64,000 nt of DNA from Adineta steineri (GCA_905250115.1 CAJNOI010000029.1:62001-126000); one strand, 5' to 3'; counted from the stretch's first letter, positions 38,001-51,988 are shown. Notes: generated from the sequence alone by a model not told the origin. Program-made: numbers and translations.

Positions 38001-39290
38001 ATGAATACACTTTCAATACGTGATCTTTGTTGCCTTTTTTGTTGTCCACCTTTACCATCACGTATAGCTGCTAAACTTGGTAAGAATTAAAAGGAAAATA
38101 ACAAATCTTTCTTTATAAAATATTTTTTGTAGCTTTTCTTCCACCCGAACCAACTTATTCTTTAATATCAGCTGATAATCCTACACCTGTTAACAGTACT
38201 AATGATCCAACAGCAGCAGCAGCAGCATCATCGTCGAAATCTCTACGATATACAATGATTTTTTCTGAAAAAGCCGAATGGCAACATTCAACTAGTGATA
38301 TGACTAAATTAGAACCATATTTTGTTACAACATCACGTCACAATCAAATAGCTTGTGTTTATGTTAAATGTACACCGAATCCAAAATATTATATTCTATT
38401 TAGTCATGGAAATGCTGTTGATCTTGGTACATATATATTCTTTCATTTAAAAATTTAATATATTTTTTCGCTTTTTTTTAGGTCAAATGTCTAGTTTTTT
38501 TATCGTTTTGGGTACACGTTTACAATGTAATATATTTAGTTATGATTATTCCGGTTATGGTGCTTCACAAGGAACAGCAAGTGAAAAAAATATGTATGCA
38601 GATATTGAAGCAACATATAATTCAATTAAACAACGATATCACATTCCCGAAGCGAAAATTATTCTCTATGGGCAAAGTATAGGTAAGAAGGAATAATTTT
38701 CTTTTCAATAAACGTTTTTGTTTTAATATTAGGTACTGTACCAACGATTGATTTAGCATCACGTTTTAATGACTGTTGTGCAGCATGTGTATTACATAGT
38801 CCATTAACATCAGGCATGCGTGTTGCATTTCCTGAAACAAAACGAACATGGTGCTGTGATGCATTTCCTTCAATAGATAAAATTCATCGAATACGTTCGA
38901 TTGTTTTAATTATACATGGTACAGAAGATGATGTTATTGATGTTAGTCATGGTTTTGCACTTTATAATCGAGTACATGTACAACATCAAACAGATCCATT
39001 ATGGTTGGATGGTGCTGGTCATAATGATATTGAAGTAGGATTGTTTTGTTTTATTTTATATGATTTTTGTAGGATATTTTGATTTTTTTATCAAGGCACA
39101 TGGCCAATATGTTGAAAGATTATTACGATTGATTGATATCGATATTCCACAAATACGTTTGAAAAAACAACAAGAGCAAGAACCAAATAATCAGCAACCA
39201 CAACAACAACAACAACAATCGATAACAACACCACCTACACTTGCATCGACACTTATTATACCAGCTTCAACAACAAATAAAGCAAATTAA
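38001..39290 (+). CDS. ABHD17B: Alpha/beta hydrolase ABHD17 (protein depalmitoylase)
   Basis: Membrane-anchored serine hydrolase that removes palmitate from proteins such as N-Ras and PSD-95. Exons 38001-38079, 38133-38426, 38482-38682, 38733-39034, 39096-39290; phases 1, 1, 1, 0 agree, 356 codons. The N-terminal cysteine cluster ([20 protein letters not shown]) is the palmitoylated membrane anchor. Oxyanion region [14 protein letters not shown], then [11 protein letters not shown]. Nucleophile Ser in LYGQSIGTVP, Asp in GTEDDVID, His in GAGHNDIE. The acceptor of exon 5 (TTATCAAG) was chosen because it alone restores [11 protein letters not shown] after GHNDIE. It has a Gln-rich C-terminal extension (39170-39290) not present in vertebrate ABHD17. 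A, B and C paralogues cannot be separated by eye. Confidence 0.94.
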
Positions 39291-40244
39291 TATGAAAAAG
39301 AATAACAGTAAAACTGTAATTCTTAGTTGTTGTGAATGACAAATAATCGATGCGTGCAATGTGATCTATGCTTTTCTCGTTTTTCATATCGATGTTTTTC
39401 CAAATCAACGAATGAATGAACGAACGATTATTTCCTTTCTTTTTTCTCTCTCTCTCTCTCTCTTTCTTCACATATATTTGATCTTATTTGAACCAAAGAA
39501 AAAAGATATTTTATCATGTCTATAACAATCATTTGTTCTTTTGTATAAACCAAAAACCTAACAATTATCGTTGATTTATTTGTCTACCACGTTTTGTTTT
39601 TGTATAACTTTAAATGAACAAGAAAAAAAATATATGTTAATTACTTAAATTATTGATTAACACAGAATTTGATTCGTTCTATACTTCAATAGAAGTTACT
39701 TTTATCGATTTGTTACTTATAGTAAATTCATGATTGAAGAATACAGGAATATTTGTTGTTGAAATATCAAACTGCATACTTAATAAGAAAGTATGCTATA
39801 TGTATACATTACGTTTTACTCGAACTAAATATAAGAATATGTGAGATTCATTTTTTAAGGTTTCAGAACTTTTTATCATGATGGTATATACGTCATTTAT
39901 CATTTACTATATAATCGTTTAATGATATTAAATATATTTCAAACTGTCAGTAATTTCATTTAATGATGTTAACTTCTTAATAATTTTTTGATTTATTTTA
40001 ACAGTTACTAGTTTTTTGTACATATAGTTTCATTCGATAAAAACTAAAAGAAAATATGTTCATTCATTTAAACGAAGTTCGACTTTTGAAAAACTTTTCT
40101 GCTTTGAGCAGCTTTAATTCTTTGAGAGTTCATCAAAATAAGAAATTCATATTATAGTTTTTTATTGAATCAAACTGTACACAATTAATTACAAGAATAT
40201 CATTTGAAAAATTTGAGTTTATTATAGTTGAATAATCCTAGTTT
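39291..40244. other. Gene-less interval between convergent genes
   Basis: 0.95 kb between the 3' ends of ABHD17 and the RBR gene; AT-rich, no supported gene. Confidence 0.6.
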
Positions 40245-41345
40245 TTAGCATGAATCTGTACTTTTTGGAAATATCGAATAGTCTTGAATTCGGACAGGCA
40301 TGCAATGTTGTATGTCGCTGGTACAAACTGCTGGTTCACGTAAACAGATGAAGCAAAAGATCGTATTGCAATTTAAGCACGTATGCATCTGACATTTATT
40401 ACCATAAGCGCCGACTTGGAAACATTTAGGACAACAACGTCGATTTGGCAAAGATTTTACTGGTCCTGTAGCATAAGAGGGATGGATGTTGACCATTTCA
40501 AAGCTGATTCGATTTTCATATTCACAATTGTCGTGACATGTGTACTTATTATCTTTCATCGTAGTATTGTTCCATGTCTTATTACAAAAAAAGCAGAACG
40601 AACGTTTGCATTTTTCACAAAATTGCTTGCTGTAGAGAGTATCGTTGACCTAAATAGCAACGAATACGTAAACAATTTTTTTATCTTTGATGGAAAAAGT
40701 TATTGTATAAATACTGTTAGTTAATATACTCACTTGAAATTCTCCACATTGACAAATCTGACAGTCAATATTGTGTTTCATTTCTCGAACATCTTCTAAC
40801 ATTTTCATCGACTGAAGAATGGTGGGTGTTGAGATAAATAAATGTTTGTTGTCGACGCTTTTCACACAACTGAGACATTTAAAAGTCAAATCATTCATGT
40901 GAAATATTTTTAAAAAGCATTTTTTGCACATTCGATTGACTTTGGTACATAAATTACAATTAAAACTATATACCATGCACGGTTCTGTTAAGCAAACAGG
41001 ACACTTCGTATTTGCCTGGTTGGAGAGTTTCTCGATTGCTATACCGGCTTCGTTCTCAATTTTTTGGATCAGTTCATTAGTCGAGTGATACCCGCCAATC
41101 ATACGTTTGGCAACACGAATAGTAACATTGTTGGTGATTAGTTTTTTCTGAGCAGCAAATCCTGTAGCATCATTCAACATCAATTGTTTATTTTTGCAGA
41201 GAAAACGCATTGCTTCATGAGCATTTTCATCATCCAACTTGTCTCGGATCAACTTGAGCATATCAGGTAGTTCAAAATTAGCTGGTAATACTCCAGATAC
41301 CATGCGACCAGTTTGTGTTTCAAAGATAACATTGATATATGCCAT
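40245..41345 (-). CDS. RBR-type RING protein with N-terminal ubiquitin-like region
   Basis: Likely RBR-type (RING-between-RING) E3 ligase, a parkin-like layout but divergent. Exons 41345-40734 and 40649-40245, phase 0, 338 codons. Residues 1-80 resemble a ubiquitin-like fold (VIFETQTGRMVSGVLP...LCKNKQLMLNDAT). A RING1-like cluster follows (CPVCLTEPC...CNLC...CKKCF...CLSC), then an IBR-like cluster (CQICQCGEF...FCEKCKRSFCFFC...CHDNC). A RING2-like cluster ends the protein (RRCCPKCFQVGAYGNKC..HTCLNCNTIFCFIC), with a possible catalytic Cys in the C-x-x-x-x-C context. It lies divergently to two ubiquitin-specific protease genes. I cannot name an orthologue. Confidence 0.75.
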
Positions 41346-41567
41346 TTTAGTATGATAAATTAAAAAGATTGACTAACTTTTTTAAAAGAGCTTGACCGTT
41401 TGCTTGATTTTATCTGTGAAAATATAACCGATAATACACTATAGTTACATTTATATAGTTGAGCGATATCATTAGAATTAACACGATTTTTTCCAAACAC
41501 AATTTTGGAAAAATCCAAGTTAACATGTAATACATTGCACAGGTCGATGGATAACATATGATACATG

Positions 41568-41970
41568 CGGGCATGTTATAGAATATTCTTTATAATATTT
41601 AATAAGGAATTATCCTATGTTTTCTTTTTTTTTCTCTTCTATACATATATATGTATATATTCTTTCTTTCGTTCTGCCGTATACCCTAGATATATTCTTT
41701 TCGTCTTCTCCCAGTTTAAGATTTCGTATATGTAACGCAGATATTTTCCCATAATATAATCTATGGAAATATCCAGATATTTTGTTTTAAAGTAATAAGT
41801 TTAATCAATAACTCCAGTCACACACAGATACACTAGAAAAAGACGAAAAGAACATATCTAGGGCATACGACAGAACGAAAGAAAGAGTATATATATATGT
41901 ATAGAAAAGAAAAAAGTATATGGGATAGTTCCTTATCGAATATTATAATGAATATTCCATAACAAAGCAT
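41568..41970. mobile_element. MITE-like element with about 130-bp inverted repeats
   Basis: Left arm about 41570-41712 and right arm about 41840-41970 are reverse complements with few mismatches. Matching blocks include TTCTTTCTTTCGTTCTG against CAGAACGAAAGAAAGAG, and TCTATACATATATATGTATA against its partner. The outer ends match as GCATGTTATAGAATATTC against GAATATTCCATAACAAAGCAT. The arms flank about 125 bp of unrelated sequence. No ORF inside. The form fits a non-autonomous foldback DNA transposon. I could not find a clear target-site duplication. It lies between the RBR and USP promoters. Confidence 0.65.
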
Positions 41971-42117
41971 ACTTTTTTTTGTTTTAAAGTGTCGTATCAT
42001 TCAAATAAGAAAGAAACAAGTAGATAAATTCTTTGGATATTTCCATGACTAATGTATATATCAGAATCCAAGTAACATTATAAAAGCTGAGATAAAGCCA
42101 TCTGAGCGTTCATTGAG

Positions 42118-44273
42118 ATGCTAACAGCAATGTTATGTTCGTCATTTCGTCATGTTCGAAAATCGGTTACAAAATGGTTGATTGACATATTTCGCGTAGT
42201 GTTTCAGAAACCACTCAAATCCATTAACAACAAATACAGTTAGTATGACTCAAGAATTAGTTCACTTTTTTCGTAGATGAATTTCGTCGAATATATGTAT
42301 CACAGAGAACAAATCTAGATCTGAATATGATTCATCCTGTATAGAACATCTTATTTTAAGTAGTCAGTTCATCACCAAGTCATTCAGTTATCAAATCATT
42401 TAGTTAGCATGTCAGTTGTTCATCAAAACGGACGACTCTTACGTACTTCATTGTTAGTTTAAAATTAAAATGAATGTAGGAATAAAACTTTATTATATTA
42501 TCTTTATCTAGTTCGACTTGTGTACAGAATTATTCGATGGTTCTATTGTCCGTACCTATGTGATGGATGTAGTGGCCGTTCTGGGGTGGCATTGTTTGTG
42601 TCTGATCTGGAAAGAACTCAATGTTTGCCGTGTTTACCAGCCATGTTGGGTAAGAATTAAGAAAATATTTCGATTTAATCTTTAACGAAAGGACGTGAAA
42701 AAGATCAAACAAAATTGAAAATAGAAAGACCATGTATTTGTTTATTAGAACAAGTATTTCACTTGTCATTAAATACCTGAAAACTACAAATCGAGAAATT
42801 TCTTCCAAAAAAATCCACTATATGACAATAATCTGAACAATTTTACAAATAGCTTCGTTTAAAAAACGATTAAAGCATGTAATTAAAACTAGAAAAGCTT
42901 GATCTCACATTTCACCAATGAAAAATCATATAGTAAATGTGTAAGAACCATAGCTAATATATAAATTGTTATGATGTTCAAGCATTGCAGTCGGTTTATG
43001 CCAAAGTTTGCATATTAAAGAATAGTTTTCATCGAATCTGAGATCTATTCTGGATAAAAAGAACTGATTAACTTGAACAATAAGTAATTCGTTATTCTAG
43101 ATCAAAATTTTCAACAACTGAAAACTGGTTCAAATGCTTTACAATTAGATATTACTGAATCATCGTCATCCAATATCAAACGTCATATTGATAATGAAGT
43201 TACAATCACTGTAGAACATGAAACGAGACGAAAAAGAAAAATTCCGAATAGTTCTTCGACAGTACCAGATGATCTTAGAAAACAGAAAGGTAGGATCGTT
43301 ATGAAAGTAAGAAAGACAAGACTTTTCTTTTACATTAATAGATCGTCATGGTCTTTGTGGTCTTAAAAATCTTGGTAATACATGTTTTATGAACAGTGCT
43401 ATTCAATGTCTGAGTAATGTATCTCAACTAAAGAATTTCTTCTTATCCGATTATTGGCATCAAATGATAAACCATAAAAATCCATTAGGTACACAAGGTC
43501 AAGTCGCCCAAGATTATGCTGATCTCATGTCTGATATGTGGTTATCAAATAAAAATAGTATAACACCGAAACGATTGAAAACAAGTGTGGCCAACTTTGC
43601 TGAAATATTCACTGGATATAGTCAACAAGATGCACACGAATTTATGCATTTTCTTTTAGATGCTCTTCATGAAGATTTAAAGGATGACACTAATGATTCA
43701 TCGCCAATATCGAAGCTTTTTTATGGTCGAACAATTTCAATAATAACATGCGTGAGCAAAAAACGTCATGTGGAACAAGTGGAAGATCTTTTCACATATC
43801 TGCCTCTGACAATACCTACTGAACAACCTTTAACCGTCCAGCAATGCCTCACTAATTTGTCTGCCGTACAGATAGCTTCGTCAAATAGCGAATGGTTCTG
43901 TTCTAAATGTAGAAAAAAGCGTCAATCCAAAAAACAAATGTATTTGTTTGATTTACCACGTGTATTAATTCTGCAAATCAAACGTTTTAATTACGGTACC
44001 CAATCAACAACAAAAATAACCAAATTTGTTCAATATCCACTTGAGCTTAATCTTACTCCGTTTATCATTAAAGGTCAAAATTTGCAAGAAATGATTTATG
44101 ATCTAATTGCTGTTTGCCTTCATACTGGTTCACTTTCGGGTGGTCATTACTTTACATATGCCAAACATGAGCGAAATGATCAATGGTATTGTTTTAATGA
44201 TTCATCTGTTACTCTTCAACAGCAAGATATAATTAATCAAAATGCTTATATTCTTCTGTACAAACAGAGATAA
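42118..44273 (+). CDS. Ubiquitin-specific protease 1 of a tandem pair
   Basis: Cysteine deubiquitinase of the USP family. Exons 42118-42238, 42512-42649, 43101-43289, 43342-44273; all junctions phase 1, 459 codons. The N-terminal 80 residues are basic/hydrophobic and end in a Cys-rich patch (FYCPYLCDGCSG...CLPC). The catalytic domain starts HGLCGLKNLGNTCFMNSAIQ (Cys box) and has QQDAHEFMHFLLD and ends with the His box (CLHTGSLSGGHYFTYAKH) and WYCFNDSSVT. The zinc-ribbon is half lost: the first CxxC is reduced to TCVSKKR while the second (CSKC) remains. An AATAAA signal is at 44300-44305. The compact domain is closest in layout to USP4/11/15- or USP8-type enzymes, but the subfamily is not resolved. 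Confidence 0.87.
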
Positions 44274-44400
44274 ATTCAATATTAATTTAAGAAATGAACA
44301 ATAAATATGATTTTTTTGTACATTTTATCAAACAAACTTTGTATAGAGAATTTTCCAAATTTTTTTTAAGTACTTTTCTTTTTTATTTCAGATTAAAACA
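44274..44400 (+). promoter_or_regulatory. Operon-like intergenic with acceptor site before the second USP
   Basis: Only 127 bp separate the two USP reading frames. The interval holds AATAAA (44300-44305) for the first gene and then a strong acceptor, TTTTATTTCAG ending at 44391, nine nt upstream of the second ATG. Bdelloid rotifers are known to trans-splice a spliced leader, so this looks like a trans-splice site of an operon; a 5' UTR intron is the alternative. Confidence 0.5.
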
Positions 44401-46538
44401 ATGAAACTATCACATATGCCTAAATATTCTAATTGCTCGTTGTTCGACAATCGTATGAATACATGTGGTTCAGACTATGGAGTTGATGAGATCTATTCAG
44501 CTGCCGAGCTTAAGGCATATTTTACTAACGTTGGTGAAGAGAAAATCACTCTATTTGAATTAATCGAATCTCGATTCAATCCTCCACGTCAACTAAAATC
44601 CATATGTGCTAAACATCGTGCTGAATATGGAACTCATTATGACCCAGGAAATTCTTGTCAATATCCTCATTGCTTTCGTCAAAGCAACATTATACAAATG
44701 GGTCCAAATGCTTCGAGAAAGCTTCGGCAATATCGCAAATTGCCTATGTGTAAGTCTCATTTTTATAGTTAAATATTTTCACTGACTTTTGCACATGCTA
44801 AATTTTAGTGGCAAATATTTGTGACAAGTGTCGAGAAGAGATCAAAATTACATACAATATCGACGCTCAAATCATTATCATCGATGGCGCTTTCTGGTGG
44901 GAAATCCCATTGGTACTAGCTGAACCTTCAAAAAATCCTATAGAAACAAATACCGATGTAAAAATATCTCAATCGTCCATTTCGCAAGCAAGTGCACTGA
45001 TACAAAATAATCATCTTGGTTTATGTGGTCTGGAAAATATTGGCAATACGTGTTTCATGAATAGTATTATTCAATGTCTGAGCAATATAGTTGATTTGAA
45101 ACGATATTTCGTGCCTTGTAAATGTAAAGCTCATCTTAATCATGATAATTCAAATGTTAATCGTGAAAATGTAGCTCAATTATTTGGTGAACTCTTGAGG
45201 TGCATGTGGACAACAGAAAACTACGACGCAACGACATATAAACTGAAGAAATATATCAGCAATTATGCAACACGATTCCGTGGTTATCATCAACAAGATG
45301 CTCACGAATTTCTTACGTATCTACTCGATGTCTTACACGAAGATTTAAAAAGTGGTGGTGACAATCAATCATCAATTATTTCTGAACTTTTTCATGGACG
45401 TATGCAATCGAATATTAAATGTTTGGAATGTTCGATGGTTAATCAAAGTCAGGATTCTTATAACTATTTGGCCCTATCGATAGCTGAACCAATGAAAGAA
45501 CAGGAAAATACATTTGACTTTTGTTACGTCTCTTTGGACGGTACAAGAATTAATCATCAATTCACATTCCTACAATACGATACGATTGGACATTTAATTG
45601 ATCGATTCGTGAAACTTAATCCACAAACGAAATATAATTATCCACAAATCGTAGCATTTGAAATCACTAATGAAAATCGAATCAGTGGTTCTTTGCATCG
45701 GAACCGTTTTATCAGCAACCTGTCTGGTCGTTCTATCATTTTTTACGAAATGCCCGATATTAGTGAAACATTATATTTCGAATGTTTGCTTCGTTATAAG
45801 AATCAATCAAAAGAATACTTTTACCATCCTATTTTCATAAGCGTTTCTAAAAATGAACGCACCGACAAAGGAATCGTTCATCAATTTAATACACTCATAC
45901 CAAATCTCTTTCCTGGTTCAATATATCAAATCTTCTATCTTAATCAGAAAAACGAAGAAATCTTATTCGAATCCAATTCAAAAATCATGTATAATACGAC
46001 TTTTGTTATTGCTCTTGATTGTTACACAATGATCGAACGTACTCGACAAACACACAATCGATTAAATCCTGAAACAGCAAACACCAATACAATAACAATT
46101 GAATCCTGCATTGCGAATTTATTTGTTGAACAGAAACTTTCAGAAAATAGTGAATGGCATTGTTCAAAGTGTGGAAAAGTGTGTCTAGCACTTAAATACA
46201 ATCAATTTTCAAGTGTTCCGCACGTACTAATTTTGCAATTGAAACGCTTCTATTATGCTTCTGATTCAAATTCAAAAATTAACACAATGGTTTCCTATCC
46301 ATTTAAACTTGAGCTTACTGCTTGCAGCTCAAATAAAAAACCTTCATACAACCTGATCGCCGTCTGTCTTCATCAAGGCTCTCTTTCAGGTGGTCACTAC
46401 TACACATATGCTAAACATCATCTTACAAACAAATGGTATCGTTTCGATGATACATCCGTAACGTTAATGCAAAATGAAGATCAAGTTATCAGCCGCAACG
46501 CTTACATACTTTTTTACGTACGAAACAATGGTATTTGA
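44401..46538 (+). CDS. Ubiquitin-specific protease 2 of a tandem pair
   Basis: Second USP-family deubiquitinase. Exons 44401-44749 and 44809-46538, phase 1, 692 codons. The N-terminal region has Cys/His spacing suggesting a small zinc-binding module (C..H...C...H.C at about 65-100 and CDKC after the splice). Cys box GLENIGNTCFMNSIIQCLSN; HQQDAHEFLTYLLD. An intact zinc ribbon has CLEC and CSKC. Between them is an insert of about 200 residues with ubiquitin-like-fold character (residues near FDFCYVSLDGTRINHQFTF). His box CLHQGSLSGGHYYTYAKHH, and FDDTSVT. Domain wording is very close to its upstream neighbour, so the pair arose by duplication followed by loss of the insert and of one zinc knuckle in the first copy. 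Confidence 0.9.
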
Positions 46539-48157
46539 ATATGCAATGTCATTTCACATTAAAATTATAAAACAATGGTTACTTTTATACAAAAATCTAC
46601 AATGGAATTATCATTAATCATTAGTTAAACTTTTTATCCTAATTCGAAAGCAACCCTATTGTATCTCGTTCAGTGCTTTGTAATTGTCTTTTCTACTTTT
46701 CATCTGAATTTAAAAAAAAATAAATAATCTTCTTTTTATTCATATTTGTTCGACAGATGAATCTTTAAAAAATCAGAATTTTCTATACTCTTATAATTTC
46801 ATAAGAATACTGCATTATGAGGCATTCGTATCAGTGACGGCCATTAGCTGAGGACTGTCTTAATACCTTGACGTCATGTATTGTTTGCCATATTAACGTT
46901 TTTCCAAAAAAAATCATGCAACAGCATTTATATTAGATGTATATAACGGTCGCTAAATTCTTTTGAAAGGAGTAGAATATTAACAACGGTTGATTGAATA
47001 ATTTGACAGAAAAAGGTAGAATCAATCGTTATGCGACTTTACAATTCTCAAGATCGGTGAAGTAATTGTCTGTTTTTTATTAACCAAATATCTCACGTAA
47101 AAAGTACATTTATGAAAACTTTTCTATTGGATTGAATCCACGATATGCGAAATTTTATCTGAAGCCTTTTTTGTTTGATCATCTGGAATTTATTTGTATA
47201 CGAACGTGTAAATGAATCTGTTTAGGGGTGTAAGCGTGAGACAACCGAAAAACAGATCGACATATGTTTCAACAAAAAAGTCAGGCTCAGTCTTCTAATC
47301 TCAACTCTTGCTTTTCAGCAATCCACCGTTTTCGTCATAGTTAAATTACTCATAGAATAATAAACTGTTGTGCGTAGTATAAGTAATAATTAAAGATAAA
47401 TACAGAGTTATCTATCGATGCGTTTCGTATCTTTTACAAGATAGTCATTGAGACATGTCTGAATCAAAGACAAAAGAATGAGAGAATTTTTTTATTGAGA
47501 TTAATGAGAAATAAAACGTATGTATTCTCGTGTGGATATTGTACTGTCATATCCTCACCCGCACTCTCATTTAGTTCGCAAAAGACCATTTATTTTTTAT
47601 TGCTGAAAATTTTTATTTTCGAAATGAGTAATAGTTTAAGCAAACAAATTTTGTTGTAAGAATAAAAATGAGTTTACCGTGCAGTAAAAAAGTATCACGT
47701 TGTGGAGATTTTATGGCTCAAACTATTACTCATTTTGAAAAATTAAAAAATCATGTATTTTATGTTTTAAAGGAAATCTTGACTGAAATGTTGTATACAT
47801 AGTCTAATATTTACAGTTTAACAGATTGAAAAAATGTGTTACTGATCTTCCATATCTGATAGTTGATTCACATTTACATCATCCAAAAAAATCTATAAGA
47901 TCAGTAATCAGATGTATGTTATTTTTGCTCTTATCGCATTTGTATATGCATCATCTATAGCATATTCATTTATTTATCTTGCATTGAACGTTGAAATATA
48001 CAGTTCTGTTTTGTACTTTATCTTTTAAGATTCAGTTAAATATTTTAATCAATCATTCATTTATTAATTATCATGCATTACTCTTGTTTATATATAAAAA
48101 TTACAAAAAAACAAATTTAAACTTAATTTATTCCTCAAACCTCAAAATACAGTTATT
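46539..48157. other. Gene-less interval
   Basis: 1.6 kb AT-rich, between convergent genes; no supported ORF, RNA or repeat. Confidence 0.6.
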
Positions 48158-49075
48158 CTAAGTAAATCTATGAATATTAATTTTCTTTGTTGTTCGTATA
48201 ATAAAACTGTTGTTTTGAAATAATTCCATTCTATAGATTGGAAACTTATATTGAAAAGGTGTCTTTTGCCATTTTGAATCGATTGCTATAATCTTTTTAC
48301 TGGATGATGCATAGATTAACCATTTAATATTTCATATCATATTTTCCATATAAATCATTCTATAATCATTTTCTCGATCGAATCTTGAAAGAAGAATAGT
48401 TCTAAAACATATTCCTGTTTCTAAATGTCGTAATTCCATTCGCCATTCTTCAGTAAAATCATTATAAATTGTTATAGCTAAATTGAAGTCATCATTATCA
48501 TAAATTGTTAGCATATTTCCAACAAATTCATTTGAACTTAAATTCAATGGAAATTTTTCCGTTAATTCCCAACTTTCATCTTCATTAACGTCCCATTTTT
48601 CAATAAATTTTAATCCCCATTCATCGTACGCAATTAATAATGAACATTCATTATTAAACATACTAAAACATTTGAAAACCCTGCCATCCATTGGTTTTAT
48701 ATCAATAATTGCTTGTATAATCTTTGTATTAGAATCGTAAGTAAAAATTTTTGTTTCTGTTAATAAAAGTAATTTTTGTTTCTTATCATACCATAAACTA
48801 TCAATAATAGATTCCTTTATTGGTGATTTAATGAAAGTTTTCTTAAGATTATCATCAATAAGAACGAATTGATTTTTTCTTTTTGTTTGTTCATTAACGA
48901 AAATATTATTGGATGATACTGTTAAAATTGGCTGAGATGATTTTAGTGGAATTTCAATCGTAGAGATTGAATATAAATTATCATTACCTATCGATTCAAA
49001 TAATTCATTATTATTATCATTTGTGGTTAATGTTTGTAATGTATTTGATTGTGACAATAAATCCACCAGTAACAT
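48158..49075 (-). pseudogene. Beta-propeller-like protein interrupted by an in-frame TGA
   Basis: Family not recognised. From the ATG at 49075 the frame encodes 247 residues rich in strand-turn patterns (LLLLTETKIFTYDSNTKI, ECSLLIAYDEWGLKFIEKWD), suggesting several blades of a beta-propeller. It meets TGA at 48332-48334, then stays open in the same frame for 57 more codons of similar character (KWLIYASSSKKIIAIDSKWQ...) to TAG at 48158-48160. No GT-AG intron spans the TGA. It is a nonsense allele, an assembly error or a readthrough stop. The N-terminus is short for a propeller, so upstream exons may be missing. Confidence 0.4.
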
Positions 49076-49595
49076 CTTGTTATTAATGATGATCTTTCAA
49101 TAAATGTTGTTGTTTTCTTGTTACTTGTTATGATCAGTAGAATGTAACACACTATTATATAGGTAGAAAAAACCCAATATGCATTGGGTATTTTGTTGAA
49201 AGAAAGAACAAAAAGAAATTTGTTTAGATGAGAATGCAAAAGAATCTAGCAGTCATTATTTATTTTTCACGTCATATCCATCATGTTTTAAGCATGAAAG
49301 AAAAAATAAAACGCCCTTTTTTTGTTATAAACTTATCTTAGCTAACATTTTTCTATTTCATTCCAACTTGAAACTTACGTAATTACTCATCACATCTTTG
49401 ATGAATCATTTAAATGGCGTATTTTGAAAATTGAAGTTAAATATCAATTTTCTTTCGATATTTCTTCGGTACAAATAATCGATAATTAAAAAACAAAAAT
49501 AACTACACCATATGGATAATGACCTTTAAAAAGTATATATATATGTATAAACATCTCATTATATAGAATGTCATAAATAAGAATCAATAGATATA
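49076..49595. other. Short intergenic region between divergent genes
   Basis: 520 bp between the divergent starts of the propeller-like gene and the stefin-like gene; probably contains both promoters. No motif called. Confidence 0.5.
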
Positions 49596-50174
49596 ATGTC
49601 GTCAAGGATTTTTCTTATTCTATTTTGTATTATCATAATATTTTTTATTGAATTTAATAATGGTGCTCCTACTGTTAAAACTACAGCGAAAACTACAACG
49701 AAAACACCTAAAACAACAATCAAAGTACAGAAAAACTCTACTGAAATAGCGTATGATTAAATTATTATATATATGCCATCGTCGATCTTTATTTTAGGAA
49801 ACCAGCACTTCTCGGTGGTCATACACCTTGGACTAAAACTATCCAACCAAAACATAAGAAAATCTTTGATGATGTAAGTTTATTTTAATACAAATTCGCT
49901 TTTTTTTGTTAATATTATTTTTTAGTATAAAAAAATTATATTAAAAAAACTTCAAGAAGTTCATAATGTATCGAAAACATTCAATCCTAAACCGGAGAAA
50001 TTTTCTGTACAAGTCGTTGGTGGATTTAATTATTTATATTTAGTAAAATTACCAATCAATAAATATGCATCTGTATCAATTCATCATGTTGCATGGAAAA
50101 AAGGTCATTACGGAAAAGAAACAAATGTTATAGTCCCACCAAAAACTTATGAATTAGATGATAAAAATGTTTGA
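49596..50174 (+). CDS. Secreted stefin-like cystatin
   Basis: Probable inhibitor of papain-like cysteine proteases. Exons 49596-49750, 49798-49873, 49926-50174; phases 2 and 0 agree, 159 codons. It has a signal peptide (IFLILFCIIIIFFIEFNNG), then a Thr/Lys-rich linker (TTAKTTTKTPKTTIK). The stefin fold features follow: an N-terminal glycine trunk LLGGHTPW, a long helix (YKKIILKKLQEVHNV), the inhibitory hairpin VQVVGGFNYLYLVKL (QVVAG in stefins) and a C-terminal strand region. Stefins usually lack signal peptides and cysteines; this one has a signal peptide but no disulphide cysteines in the fold. The 3' end is 73 bp from the 3' end of ferrochelatase on the opposite strand. Confidence 0.8.
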
Positions 50175-50246
50175 TTTTGTTTTTATTTCAAAACATTAGA
50201 AATAGATCTACGTTTTATTCTATTTTTTGCATATAAAATAAAATAA

Positions 50247-51988
<1,742 letters not shown>

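Noticed and set aside
40383-40724. Plus-strand ORF of 113 codons
   Set aside because: Antisense shadow of the RBR gene exons.
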